From: Flavobacterium sp. LC2016-23
GTDB lineage: Bacteria > Bacteroidota > Bacteroidia > Flavobacteriales > Flavobacteriaceae
Length of the DNA: 64,000 nt
Assembly: GCF_009674775.1 (NCBI RefSeq)
Contig: NZ_WKKE01000028.1
Coordinates: 16,263-80,262, forward strand
Reading direction: 5' to 3'
Part shown: positions 8,986-18,267 of the stretch, piece by piece
How positions within the stretch are numbered: the stretch's first letter is position 1
Layout of the letters: the number at the start of each line of letters is the position of its first letter
Made by a program: the position numbers and the translations under genes
The notes under the pieces: model-generated
The model's input: the letters and a program-made list of their open reading frames with translations, nothing else
Databases searched by the model: none
Told to the model about the DNA's origin: nothing

Positions 8986-9570
8986 ATGAGAATTAAAGAA
9001 ATAGGTGATTTTTTGATTGGTAATGGTTTTCAATCAAATGGCAAAAGTGATTTTTTCAAAGAAAACGATGAGTTTACAAAATGTGTCAATATTCAAAGGA
9101 AAAGTTCTGCAAATGTTTTCTTTATAAATTAAGGCGTCGATCCTGTTTTTAAAAGGTATGATGATAAGGATTCGCCTCGAAAGGAAATTGATTGTTACAT
9201 ACGTCATCGAATAAGTTCGGACAATGAATTTGATGTTTTTCCCTTAAATACTGACGATGATGTTGATATTACAATTAATAGAATAAAGTACGAGGCATTG
9301 CCATTCTTTGATTTTTTCAGCACTCTTAATAAGGTTTTTAGCTCTATCACAGTAAAGGATCTTGACGAAGGAGCTATCCCGCAACAGCTACAATCTGTGG
9401 CTCGTGCCAGATTGGCATTAATGTGCATGAGATATTTCACTGCTACTAAAAATGTTGCTCAGGCCTATGAATTTGCAAAATATGGTCTTTCTGTAGCTGG
9501 CATGGCTAGTGGCTTAAAAAAAGAATTTACTAGCATGATAAAAGAAATTGAGTATACCCCACAGGTTTAA
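8986..9570 (+). pseudogene. DUF4304-like gene interrupted by one in-frame stop
   Basis: A 194-codon frame runs from ATG 8986 to the stop at 9568-9570 and is broken only by TAA at 9130-9132 (codon 49). The context reads FFIN-stop-GVDPVF, where DUF4304 proteins typically have Leu (NLGI/V), so a single TTA to TAA change would explain it. The part downstream of codon 104 is open (from 9298). It lies inside the duplicated frnE start, which suggests acquisition together with that duplication. The DUF4304 assignment is by pattern memory; function unknown. A sequencing error is the alternative to a real stop. Confidence 0.6.
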
Positions 9571-9648
9571 AACCTATCGGGTTAATTATTCAGAAAAAAC
9601 CTGAAACCTGAAACCTGAAACCTGAAACATTTTTTTTAACTTCGCTAT

Positions 9649-10278
9649 ATGAAAATAGAAATTTGGTCGGACATCATGTGTCCGTTTTGTTATATCGGAA
9701 AAAGACAACTGGAAACAGCTTTAGCTGAATTTCCAAATGAAGAATTTGAAATTGAATGGAAAAGCTTCCAACTAGACCCCACTATTTCACCCGAGCCCGG
9801 CAAAGATGTTTATACGTATCTGGCGGAACGAAAAGGTATGTCTGTAGAACAATCCAAAGAAATACATAAAGGTGTCGCAGAACGCGCAAAAAGCGTTGGT
9901 TTGGATTATCATTTTGATAAAGCTGTTATCTCTAATTCATTTACCGCACATCGTATTATCCAGTTAGCTAAAACTAAAAAATTAGGCGGCGAGATGGAAG
10001 AGATTTTCTTTAAGGCTTATTTCACCGATGGAAAAGATTTGAATGATGGTCCAACTTTACTGGAATTGGCTGAAAAAGCAGGACTGGACAAAGCTGAAAC
10101 CTTAAAAGTCCTAGAAAATGAAAATCTGTTTCTAAGCGACGTTCACACCGATATCATGGAAGCACAGCAATTTGGAGTACAAGGTGTTCCTTTCTTCGCT
10201 TTTGACCGAAAATATGCCGTTTCAGGAGCACAGCCAGTCGAGACTTTTGTAGAAACGATTAAGGAGTTGCTGAAGTGA
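9649..10278 (+). CDS. DsbA family oxidoreductase, FrnE-like
   Basis: A 209-residue thioredoxin-fold protein without signal peptide, hence cytoplasmic. The start KIEIWSDIMCPFCYIGKRQLE holds the CxxC redox site (Cys11, Cys14), a helical insertion spans about residues 60-150, and the cis-Pro loop is GVQGVPFF. FrnE relatives act as cytoplasmic thiol-disulfide oxidoreductases or isomerases in redox stress. The leader is part of a 122-bp duplication whose other copy lies about 770 bp upstream, so this gene was kept intact while its 5' end was copied. Confidence 0.92.
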   Translation: MKIEIWSDIMCPFCYIGKRQLETALAEFPNEEFEIEWKSFQLDPTISPEPGKDVYTYLAERKGMSVEQSKEIHKGVAERAKSVGLDYHFDKAVISNSFTAHRIIQLAKTKKLGGEMEEIFFKAYFTDGKDLNDGPTLLELAEKAGLDKAETLKVLENENLFLSDVHTDIMEAQQFGVQGVPFFAFDRKYAVSGAQPVETFVETIKELLK

Positions 10279-10538
10279 TTATTGGATTATTCGATTTTTA
10301 GATTTTTAGATTTTTAGAAACAAGATGTAAGATGCAAGATTGGGGTTTTATCTATCATTTGTAATTTAGGCTGATCAATTGATTAGAGTCTTAGAGTATT
10401 ATATTCTTTGATTTTTCCCTCTACGCACCTATTAATTCTAAAATCTTGCATCTTGTTCCTAAAATCTTGCATCGTGCATCTTGCTTCTAAAATCTTGCTT
10501 CTAAAAATCTAAAAATCCAACAATCGAATGATCTAAAA
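10279..10538. repeat. Imperfect inverted repeat of TTTTTAGATTTTTAG / CAAGATGCAAGAT units between convergent genes
   Basis: The left half (about 10290-10342) has TTTTTAGATTTTTAG units followed by ACAAGATGTAAGATGCAAGAT. The right half (about 10440-10530) has the complementary AAAATCTTGCATCTTG and CTAAAAATCTAAAAATCC units. Together they can form a long imperfect hairpin between the convergent frnE and MutS-like genes and may serve as a bidirectional terminator. No coding sequence is seen. Confidence 0.65.
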
Positions 10539-12320
10539 TCAAATCACCCCCATCTTCTGCATTAGGAAAGTGGCGCTTTTATTTTTACAAATTCCGCTGC
10601 GGAGTTTATAGTCAAAGTGCAAATCGTTATTCTGAATTTCGACTTCAAAACACTGGTTGGTTAAAGTCTCCGGATACTCGTTAGTAGTCAGGCAAACTTC
10701 GATATCGTGCGTTGCAATTGCTCCGATTGCTTTTCTGGCAATTATCTTTTTTACTACTTCAATGGTACCGTTTCGCTTATCATCAGAATTGGTACCTCTT
10801 AAAATTTCATCCAGCAAAACAAATGCGGGCTGATTTTCGAGCGCGTCCATAATTTGTTTCAAACGTTTAATTTCAGCAAAGAAATACGATTCACTATCAG
10901 CAAGTGAATCTGACAATCGCATTGAAACCAATACTGGCAATGGATGAATAGTAGCCTCTGAAGCACAGACTACAGAACCTATTCCGCCTAAAACCATATT
11001 AACACCAAGACTTCTCAAAAAAGTACTTTTACCGGACATATTCGAGCCCGTTAAAATCATAAACGACTCAGGATAAAAATGAGTATCATTCCCTACTCTG
11101 CTCAAAGGATTTAGTAAGGGATGTGCTAAATCTTTAAAACTAATTTTATATTCGGAATTTATTTCAGGGAAAACAAAATCAGTATTGTTATAAGCCAGAT
11201 TTGCCAGACTGTTTAATGCTTCAAATTGTCCGATAATTGCAATCCATTTTTCAAGTTCAGCACCATAATTATCTTTCCATTTCAAAAGTGCTTTTAAAAC
11301 ATGAAGATTAAATAAAAATGTACCGTTGAAAACAATAGCCGTCACAAAGTTATTGATGGTATCCATTCTGGAAAACAATTCAGATAACTGCTTTAAATGT
11401 ACACTAGCCGCTGCATTTCTAAAAATCAATTGTTGTTGCAGGTCAATTAGTTTTTTGGACTGAAACTTTTCTTTCTCAATTTTTTCTACCAGCAAACTGT
11501 ACTGTTTAATAATTTTATCAACGTTGTCTGCTTTTGCGATTTCGGACTGAATTCTTTTGAACGATTGTCCTAAAACAATCATATTTGCGATAAAGACATA
11601 AGTAAGATACGATAACAATATTGTTTCCGAGGTTAAAAAGTAAGCCGTTAAGATTCCAAAAAACGCTATTGGAAGTAAAATTGAAAGTGCAACTAAAACT
11701 TTAGGTAAAGAATTATTTTTAAATGAATTCCAGTACATTATCGAATCATAGGAATTTTTAGAATCATTGCTGATGGTAGCCAAAGCCAGAAAGTCCTGTC
11801 TCCAGTCGATTTTGGTTTTTAATTCGTTTACAGCTTCCTGATTTTCTAAAATAGCTTCGTTTGGCAGCGTATGCAACAATTGATTCGCAAGCGTTTTTTT
11901 TCCGATAAAAGTGGCGGTCCTGTTTAAATTCTGAAATAAAGAGTGTTCTCCAAAAATATCGAGGTCATAGGCATACGGATGGTGAAAATCATTAAACTCA
12001 ATACCATTTTCAAAAGGCAGTTTTTCCCTCTTTAAAAAAGCAATTTCATTTTCATTAATTTTTAAAATAGCAGTTGTAAGCTGCTTTTGAAAAGATAAGC
12101 GGGAATGCATTTTCATTAAAAAAATAAAACCAACAAAAGACAGAAAAGCAAAAGTTACATAATGCATTTCATTTGTTTTGATATAGTAAAACAGTAATAG
12201 CAAACAAAGAAAAACACTTAAAAGGCGCAAAATACTGATGCTGTTGTATCTTTTATTGATTTTTTTTAAAAGTTCTGAATACTGTGTAAGCTTATTTTGA
12301 TAGAAATCCATTTTATTCAT
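10539..12320 (-). CDS. Membrane-anchored MutS-like ATPase
   Basis: A 593-residue protein with the MutS C-terminal ATPase: Walker A TGSNMSGKSTFLRS, Walker B FVLLDEILRGTNSDDK and the 'AIATHD' His switch. The mismatch-recognition N-terminus of MutS is replaced by membrane segments (about residues 26-46, 52-70 and two near 205-250) and a coiled-coil-like lever region. Such proteins are common in Bacteroidota, and no role in mismatch repair has been shown for them as far as I know. An alternative start at codon 4 (MDF) is possible. It ends in the repeat-rich gap facing frnE. Confidence 0.85.
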   Translation of the reverse strand: MNKMDFYQNKLTQYSELLKKINKRYNSISILRLLSVFLCLLLLFYYIKTNEMHYVTFAFLSFVGFIFLMKMHSRLSFQKQLTTAILKINENEIAFLKREKLPFENGIEFNDFHHPYAYDLDIFGEHSLFQNLNRTATFIGKKTLANQLLHTLPNEAILENQEAVNELKTKIDWRQDFLALATISNDSKNSYDSIMYWNSFKNNSLPKVLVALSILLPIAFFGILTAYFLTSETILLSYLTYVFIANMIVLGQSFKRIQSEIAKADNVDKIIKQYSLLVEKIEKEKFQSKKLIDLQQQLIFRNAAASVHLKQLSELFSRMDTINNFVTAIVFNGTFLFNLHVLKALLKWKDNYGAELEKWIAIIGQFEALNSLANLAYNNTDFVFPEINSEYKISFKDLAHPLLNPLSRVGNDTHFYPESFMILTGSNMSGKSTFLRSLGVNMVLGGIGSVVCASEATIHPLPVLVSMRLSDSLADSESYFFAEIKRLKQIMDALENQPAFVLLDEILRGTNSDDKRNGTIEVVKKIIARKAIGAIATHDIEVCLTTNEYPETLTNQCFEVEIQNNDLHFDYKLRSGICKNKSATFLMQKMGVI

Positions 12321-12379
12321 TTGATGAAATACAAATATAGGTTTTACGCAGCAAAATCAGCTTTCGATTTTTACGGAAA

Positions 12380-13213
12380 TTAATCTTCATGCATAATCAA
12401 AACAGGCACAGTCATTTGTCTGGAAATCTTTTTGGTAAAACTCGAATCGAATATACTTTCAAAAAAAGAACGTTTATGTGTAATCATAGCCAAAACATCA
12501 ATGTCTTTATAAAGTACAAAATCAAGAATTGTTTCTTTTACTTCGTCACTCGGTAAAACCAGGAACTCGACATTTTCGCCTGCAAATTCTTTTTCCCACT
12601 CTTTAACTGTACTTTCAGAAACATCAGAATCAGAGGTTCTTACATAGAGACTTTTTACTTTCGCATTCGTTTTTTTAGCGATGTTTAATACTTTTCTCAA
12701 TTCTTTTTTATCTTTTTCACGATAACGGGTCGTAAACCCGATTACTTTGATTTTTTTAAATTTAGCATCAGCAGGAACGCATAAAACAGGAACGTCTACT
12801 CCTGAAATTACAGAGCTGGTATTCGATCCAAGAAAAAACTTTGTCCAGTCATAAACACCCGAAGTTCCCATAATAACAAAATCTATCTTGTCTTCTTCTA
12901 CTGCATTTTTTAGATTGTATAATAAATCACCGTCCATCAGGCGGTGTTTGATCACAATATCTTCTAATTTTCGTTCCATAGCGATAGTTCTCAGCTTTGG
13001 GATTTCATCTTTGAACATCTCAAATTTCGCTAATTCAATAGAACTGTAAATGGAAGCATAATTTTCCGGAAAGAACTGACTGTCGTAAACCGGAATCTCA
13101 AAAGTGTGCAATAAAATAAGTTCAGCGTTGACAATTTTAGCAAATTCCAGAGCATGAACAAAAGCATTTGTGGCCGCTTCGGAAAAATCGGTGGGGAATA
13201 ATATCTTTTTCAT
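12380..13213 (-). CDS. Universal stress protein, two tandem UspA domains
   Basis: A 277-residue cytoplasmic protein. It starts KKILFPTDFSEAATNAF, the usual first strand of Usp domains. The first domain carries the ATP-binding pattern GTSG...FLGSNTSSV near residue 116. The second domain (from about residue 150) is weaker and lacks a clear nucleotide loop, as in many tandem Usps. It stands alone, 60 bp from the MutS-like gene and divergent from mnmE. Confidence 0.9.
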   Translation of the reverse strand: MKKILFPTDFSEAATNAFVHALEFAKIVNAELILLHTFEIPVYDSQFFPENYASIYSSIELAKFEMFKDEIPKLRTIAMERKLEDIVIKHRLMDGDLLYNLKNAVEEDKIDFVIMGTSGVYDWTKFFLGSNTSSVISGVDVPVLCVPADAKFKKIKVIGFTTRYREKDKKELRKVLNIAKKTNAKVKSLYVRTSDSDVSESTVKEWEKEFAGENVEFLVLPSDEVKETILDFVLYKDIDVLAMITHKRSFFESIFDSSFTKKISRQMTVPVLIMHED

Positions 13214-13373
13214 TTTGTTTCAGTTTTATAAGTTGTTCTCTCAAATTTAATCATTCTAAAATCAAACTAACCTGACAATTATCAGTTATTTAACATTTAA
13301 TATTTTCATTCAAAAAAACGTTTCCATTGTAAAAAAGCGGGTTGTAAAAACAGCAAAGTACACCTACAGTGAG

Positions 13374-13405
13374 TTCGTAATTTCGAGCCTTTTTTTATAC
13401 CTTTG
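13374..13405 (+). promoter_or_regulatory. mnmE promoter; transcript possibly leaderless
   Basis: A perfect -7 box TACCTTTG at 13398-13405 ends only 4 bp before the mnmE ATG, with a TTCG (near TTG) about 20 bp upstream at 13374-13377. A start site 4-7 nt after the box falls on or beside the ATG, so the mRNA may have no 5' leader. No Shine-Dalgarno sequence is seen, which is usual in Bacteroidota. Confidence 0.55.
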
Positions 13406-13409
13406 CATC

Positions 13410-14810
13410 ATGATAAATCAAGATTCTATAGTTGCCCTGGCGACACCTTCGGGAGCCGGCGCAATTGCCATCATTCGAATTTCAGGCGCCGATGCGATTA
13501 CAATCGGAAATTCTGTTTTTAAATCTATCAAAGACAAGGATTTAACTAAGCAAAAAACACATACCTTGCATTTAGGTCATATTGTCGATGATTCCAAGAC
13601 ACTTGATGAAGTTTTGGTTTCTGTTTTTAAAGGTCCTAATTCCTATACGGGCGAAAATACGATAGAAATCTCCTGTCACGGATCCACATACATACAACAG
13701 CAGATTATTCAGTTATTATTAAGAAAAGGCTGCCGAATGGCTGATGCCGGAGAATTTACCCTTAGGGCTTTTCTAAACGGTAAACTCGATTTATCACAGG
13801 CAGAAGCTGTTGCCGATTTGATTTCATCAGACAATGAAGCCTCTCACCAGATTGCCATGCAGCAAATGCGTGGCGGTTTTAGTAATGAAATTGCCAAATT
13901 ACGCGAAGAGCTTTTGAACTTTGCTTCCTTAATTGAACTGGAACTTGATTTTGCAGAGGAAGACGTAGAATTTGCCGACAGAAGTCAGTTTCATGAATTA
14001 TTAAACCGAATTGAATTTGTCCTGAAACGTTTGATCGATTCCTTTGCTGTTGGAAATGTTATTAAAAACGGAATTCCGGTAGCTATTGTCGGAGAACCCA
14101 ATGTCGGAAAATCGACTTTACTTAATGCTTTACTTAACGAAGAACGTGCTATTGTTTCTGATATTGCAGGAACTACGCGTGATACCATAGAAGATGAATT
14201 GGTCATTGGCGGAATCGGCTTCAGGTTTATTGATACAGCCGGAATTCGTGAGACAAAAGATGTTGTGGAAAGCATCGGAATTAAAAAAACCTTCGAAAAA
14301 ATAGAGCAGGCACAGCTCGTCATCTATTTAATGGATAGCTTGAAGTTTCAGGTTTCAAGTGCTTCTTTTATAGTAGAAATCGAGAAAATAAAAAACAAAT
14401 ATCCTCTAAAAGAAATTTTGATTGTCTGCAATAAAATAGACCAGCTAACGAAAGATCAGCTGCAGGCTACACGTCAGGAACTGGAAACTTTAAACCTGAA
14501 ACAAATTTTTCTAAGCGCTAAAGACAAAATAGGTGTAGAAGATTTAAAGAATCAATTACTTTCTTTTGTTAACACCGGAGCTCTTCGTAACAATGAAACA
14601 ATTGTAACCAATACAAGACATTACGATTCTTTATTAAAAGCTTTGGATGAAATACAAAAAGTGAAATTTGGGCTGGAATCGAATCTTTCAAGTGACTTAA
14701 TGGCTCTTGATATTCGGGAAGCTTTATATCAATTCGGACTAATTACAGGTCAGGTTTCCAATGATGAATTACTGGGGAATATTTTTGCTAATTTCTGTAT
14801 CGGAAAATAG
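13410..14810 (+). CDS. mnmE: tRNA uridine-5-carboxymethylaminomethyl GTPase MnmE
   Basis: A 466-residue protein of full length. The N-terminal folate-binding domain starts DSIVALATPSGAGAIAIIRISG. The G domain has GEPNVGKST, TTRDT, DTAGI and NKID, and the C-terminus FCIGK carries the family's essential Cys. With MnmG it modifies U34 of certain tRNAs. Between G3 and G4 the sequence LKFQVSSASFIVEIEK is encoded partly by a TTTCAGGTTTCAAGT string that matches the genome's intergenic repeats. A weak hairpin terminator follows. Confidence 0.97.
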   Translation: MINQDSIVALATPSGAGAIAIIRISGADAITIGNSVFKSIKDKDLTKQKTHTLHLGHIVDDSKTLDEVLVSVFKGPNSYTGENTIEISCHGSTYIQQQIIQLLLRKGCRMADAGEFTLRAFLNGKLDLSQAEAVADLISSDNEASHQIAMQQMRGGFSNEIAKLREELLNFASLIELELDFAEEDVEFADRSQFHELLNRIEFVLKRLIDSFAVGNVIKNGIPVAIVGEPNVGKSTLLNALLNEERAIVSDIAGTTRDTIEDELVIGGIGFRFIDTAGIRETKDVVESIGIKKTFEKIEQAQLVIYLMDSLKFQVSSASFIVEIEKIKNKYPLKEILIVCNKIDQLTKDQLQATRQELETLNLKQIFLSAKDKIGVEDLKNQLLSFVNTGALRNNETIVTNTRHYDSLLKALDEIQKVKFGLESNLSSDLMALDIREALYQFGLITGQVSNDELLGNIFANFCIGK

Positions 14811-14845
14811 CCGGATAAAATAACAAAAAATAACTACAAGAAAAC

Positions 14846-14878
14846 GAGTTAAAATATTGATTGTTAAAATTTTAACTC
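14846..14878 (+). terminator. AT-rich hairpin after mnmE
   Basis: Perfect 10-bp arms GAGTTAAAAT and ATTTTAACTC with a 13-nt loop start 36 bp after the mnmE stop. The stem is AT-rich, so termination is plausible but not certain. Confidence 0.45.
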
Positions 14879-15005
14879 ATATTTACTTGTACTTTATTTT
14901 GACATTATACTACGCTTTGAATAAATTTGTTCCTCAAAATAGAAGGTATTTTTTTTGCCAAATCATGAAATGCAGGGACATGCAGAGACACGGGAAGGTT
15001 AACCT

Positions 15006-15842
15006 CTATTCGGTAAATTGATTTACTATTGAAATGTGAAAGTCCATCGATATACCACCTGCATCCGCTGCATAAGTATCATTTGCGGTAGCTGAGTTCC
15101 TCCAGATGCGGCAAATTAGAACACTTGAGATATTTTTTCCAGCTCCGCTTATACCTGAATTTGATGGTGTCAAGTCACTTACAATATGACTATTCAGGAC
15201 AAAAGGCCCATTTACAGTAACCGTTGTTGTTGTGACAGCAGAAAATGTTCCAGTGGTCATATTGGCCCAGGTATAATCTAAGTTCCAGACCATGTTTCCG
15301 GAAGCACTTGCTCTGGGAATCCAGTGGATATGAGGGTAAATTGTACTTCCTTCCTTCCAGTTGTGTGGCAGCTGAACCGTAAAAGACATTGCCTCTATTC
15401 CCTGATTATCACGAAAAAACCAGATTTCAGGACCTGAAATTCCCGTTAGATTTCCTAATTGTGCAGAATTACTTCCTTTGTCAATCGTAACTCTAAGATC
15501 ATCTTCAACATCTGTGGAAGTATTGGATGTTGAAAATTTTGTCCAGACATTTCCATTCCAGACGTAGTAACCGGGAGTTACATTATTGGGCGTTACGCCA
15601 TCGGTAGCCGTATTATAAACTATGGTACCGGCCAAAGGAGCTCCGGATGTCTGCGGATTAACTATGGGCGATGAAACAGTTATGGATGTAAGTGCTACCC
15701 GCGGAGGTAAAAAACCATTCGTAGCAGAATTAATTTCAAGAGCTGCCCGAGGAGTAGTAGTACCAATTCCTATTTGAGCAGAAGTTTCTATCGAAGCTAA
15801 GACTATCAATAGATATAACGAGAATAGTTTGTTTTTTTTCAT
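15006..15842 (-). CDS. Exported hypothetical protein with flavobacterial tail-fibre-like repeats
   Basis: A 278-residue protein with signal peptide residues 1-22 (cleavage near TSAQ). The N-terminal IGIGTTTPRAALEINSATNGFLPPR and PLAGTIVYNT...GYYVWNG..W phrases are common in Bacteroidota surface proteins and phage-fibre-like proteins. The second half is Thr/Ser-rich beta structure. No C-terminal T9SS signal is seen, so it is probably periplasmic or attached to a partner. Function unknown. It shares its strand with the T9SS protein gene upstream of it. Confidence 0.75.
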   Translation of the reverse strand: MKKNKLFSLYLLIVLASIETSAQIGIGTTTPRAALEINSATNGFLPPRVALTSITVSSPIVNPQTSGAPLAGTIVYNTATDGVTPNNVTPGYYVWNGNVWTKFSTSNTSTDVEDDLRVTIDKGSNSAQLGNLTGISGPEIWFFRDNQGIEAMSFTVQLPHNWKEGSTIYPHIHWIPRASASGNMVWNLDYTWANMTTGTFSAVTTTTVTVNGPFVLNSHIVSDLTPSNSGISGAGKNISSVLICRIWRNSATANDTYAADAGGISMDFHISIVNQFTE

Positions 15843-16014
15843 AATAATATTTGAGTTTATAGATTATCGAAAGAGAACCTCTTAAATACATCCCCGAAAA
15901 ACTTTTTTTGGACTGATTCCTAAAAATATAGACAACTATCGGTGTTTCACAAATACAGCTTATCTGTCAATACCAATAACTTAGTTAATTTGTTTTTTTC
16001 TTGAATGCCTTATA

Positions 16015-17814
16015 TTACTTGCCTGTATTGGATATAACAATTTTGTCCGTTAGCTTTTCATTATCCACAGTTAAAAATTCTGCAATGTAAATTCCCTGAC
16101 TTAATCCGCTTGTTGAAAAAACATAACTTGGAGCTGTTTCCAGATTTTTTGCTGATAGTACGACCATACCCAGCATATTATATAATTTAAAAGATTTTAT
16201 GGCTAAATTATCCGGGTTTGCAGCCTTTAAACTACTGTTGGCATTGTCTTGTATAATAAAGAACTGTGTCGTAATTTCAGAATTGAGTGCAAGTGAACCC
16301 GTATTTTTAAATGTAATTTTAAATCGGTCTTTATAGAGTCCGGGGGCAACCGTTACCTGATATGCTGCATTTTTGATATCATGATACGATTGATCATGGG
16401 CATCGTACAGATAAATGGGGTGAGCACCACTAAAATTGACTACTTCGGCAATATAGAATTTGAAAGTTGCATTTGTCGTGGCTTTAATTATTAAAGGTAT
16501 TCTTTTATCTTCCTCAAAATTTAGTCCCTGAATTACGTAATTGCCATTTTCCAGCCAAAATGCAACATCGTCAGGAAGTGCTTCATCCATGTTCAGGGCA
16601 TCAATTCCATTGTCTATTCCATCTGTTGCTTCCGGAGAAAAAGCCAAAGCCAATTGTCTTGTAAATTGACTATTGATAATTGTATTTAATTTTATATGAG
16701 ATACTTCTTCAGCAGTCTGATCTTTAAACGCTCCTCCTTTTGATTCTTTATCTTTTGATGTATGTTTTTCAAATTGTGACAGGCCGCCACCTTCCTTATA
16801 AAATATTCTGTGTGCATTCTTGAATACTGCTGTTCCGTTAGCATTGGCATTCACTACAAATCCCTGCCCGACAGGCGAGTATTTACGCTGAATTACAAGA
16901 CCTGATGATAATCCTGTCGTATTTAAAGAGCCGTCTGCATTATAAGAATTAAAAGTTGCAGGTACATAAATACCATTTGAAGCTAAAGCAATCGGGGAAT
17001 AAGTTCCGTAACCTCCTCTGTAATCCGTTAGATAATGAGAGTTTATAGTTTTGTCCTGTTCCCAAAAGTAAGCAATGCCAGCAGTTGCCGTATTTGAGGG
17101 ATCTAAAAGAAAAGCATTTAAGTGCAGCGCTGAGGGGTATGGATTTCCGGTTAAAGTCGAATTATTGGCCCCCAGGGTTATGCTGATGTTACCATCATTC
17201 GGTTTTCCCCTAAAATCATATCGCTGGGCACTTCCGGGATTGTTTACTATTCCTGTTCCCTCAGGATCCGTAGAATCTGTTCCGCCGGTTCCTTTCATTG
17301 TAAAACCTTCTCCGGGTGCTATGAGGGAAGCCCCTCCGACAAAAGTCCACTGTGAATAATTGTTTGCATTGGTTAATTTGTAAACCCATGCCGAAGATAT
17401 CGAAAGCGGATTGGCAATTCCATTATAATTACTGGCAGGCAAAATAACAGCAGGAACCGCTGTAACTAAAGTGGCCGGCCGGTTTAGCATAGTAATTCCG
17501 AAATTTTCATTTCCCGATACGGCAGATGCATTTCCTACAGGAGAACACCAGTAATTATAATCAAAATTATCAGCTGTTCCTTCCTGATAAACTGATAATT
17601 TACCAGTCCCGGTATTGCCTGATGTACTGGCAGAACCTTGCAATAGCTGCGAATTATTTCGTAAATATAAATTTGAGTTGGAATCTAAATTTACATTTTC
17701 CTGCACATACAATACTTCATTTTTTACATACATGAAAGCATTAGGACTGAAATAAATTTGAGATAGGCACTTTGTAGTAGCCAATATCAAAAAAAGGAGT
17801 ACTGTTTTTTTCAT
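16015..17814 (-). CDS. Secreted T9SS protein with type A C-terminal sorting domain
   Basis: A 599-residue protein with a signal peptide (residues 1-18, ending CLSQ) and a C-terminal domain of about 80 residues with the T9SS type A pattern (FKLYNMLGMVV, then GLSQGIYIAEF, then DKIVIS). It would cross the outer membrane by T9SS and be attached or released. The middle is a beta-rich, Gly/Asn/Thr-rich region typical of flavobacterial surface proteins, with no recognisable enzyme. The small PID-CTERM-like gene lies 38 bp upstream, so the two are probably one transcript. Confidence 0.85.
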   Translation of the reverse strand: MKKTVLLFLILATTKCLSQIYFSPNAFMYVKNEVLYVQENVNLDSNSNLYLRNNSQLLQGSASTSGNTGTGKLSVYQEGTADNFDYNYWCSPVGNASAVSGNENFGITMLNRPATLVTAVPAVILPASNYNGIANPLSISSAWVYKLTNANNYSQWTFVGGASLIAPGEGFTMKGTGGTDSTDPEGTGIVNNPGSAQRYDFRGKPNDGNISITLGANNSTLTGNPYPSALHLNAFLLDPSNTATAGIAYFWEQDKTINSHYLTDYRGGYGTYSPIALASNGIYVPATFNSYNADGSLNTTGLSSGLVIQRKYSPVGQGFVVNANANGTAVFKNAHRIFYKEGGGLSQFEKHTSKDKESKGGAFKDQTAEEVSHIKLNTIINSQFTRQLALAFSPEATDGIDNGIDALNMDEALPDDVAFWLENGNYVIQGLNFEEDKRIPLIIKATTNATFKFYIAEVVNFSGAHPIYLYDAHDQSYHDIKNAAYQVTVAPGLYKDRFKITFKNTGSLALNSEITTQFFIIQDNANSSLKAANPDNLAIKSFKLYNMLGMVVLSAKNLETAPSYVFSTSGLSQGIYIAEFLTVDNEKLTDKIVISNTGK

Positions 17815-17852
17815 AAATTAAGTTTTATAAACGATCCGCTTCTGAGAAATCT

Positions 17853-18092
17853 TTATTTAGTCGTAAGGCAGTTGTTCTCTCCTGAAAAAAAACGATGACA
17901 GGTTTTTGATGTTTTTTTTAAAATAAAATAACCCCCTAATAAAATACCAATTGCAAATAATACAGGAATTTTACTGTCTATTGGGACACTTGCTGGCTCG
18001 GGAGCTCCGGGCGGAGGCGGCGTAGAAGAATAAACAACGAAATTTGCAAAAATTAATACGATTACTGATAATTGTAATTTTATAGGTTTCAT
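17853..18092 (-). CDS. Small exported protein with PID-CTERM-like tail
   Basis: A 79-residue protein with a signal peptide (MKPIKLQLSVIVLIF, ending near YSS), then a Pro-rich linker PPPPGAPEPASVPIDSKIP, a hydrophobic helix and a basic tail starting KKTSK. This matches the short 'PID' C-terminal anchor proteins often found beside T9SS proteins in flavobacteria; their role is unknown. The ATG at 18092 is preferred over 18116 because it starts the signal peptide. It is the first gene of a predicted transcript with the T9SS gene, under an FNR-type promoter. Confidence 0.7.
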   Translation of the reverse strand: MKPIKLQLSVIVLIFANFVVYSSTPPPPGAPEPASVPIDSKIPVLFAIGILLGGYFILKKTSKTCHRFFSGENNCLTTK

Positions 18093-18202
18093 TGTGTTAA
18101 TTTTAAAATTAAACAATATTTATAAACAAAAAAGAGCAGTCATCTTCCGCATTTCTTTTGTGCAATATGCAGGTGTAAAGAGCAATTACATCGATATTGA
18201 AA

Positions 18203-18267
18203 CAAAATTGTAAAAATATAATTGTGGAAAAAATGATCTTAATCACTCAAAAATGTGATATAAATCA
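18203..18267 (-). promoter_or_regulatory. FNR/FixK-type promoter P1 (PID-CTERM/T9SS unit), two tandem sites
   Basis: Two TGAT-N4-ATCA palindromes lie at 18234-18245 (TGATCTTAATCA) and 18256-18267 (TGATATAAATCA), centres exactly 22 bp apart. On the minus strand a CAATTTTG -7-like box at 18210-18203 starts 29.5 bp from the centre of the proximal site. This spacing equals that of the other six promoters of the set. The predicted start is about 106 nt before the gene. Confidence 0.65.
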
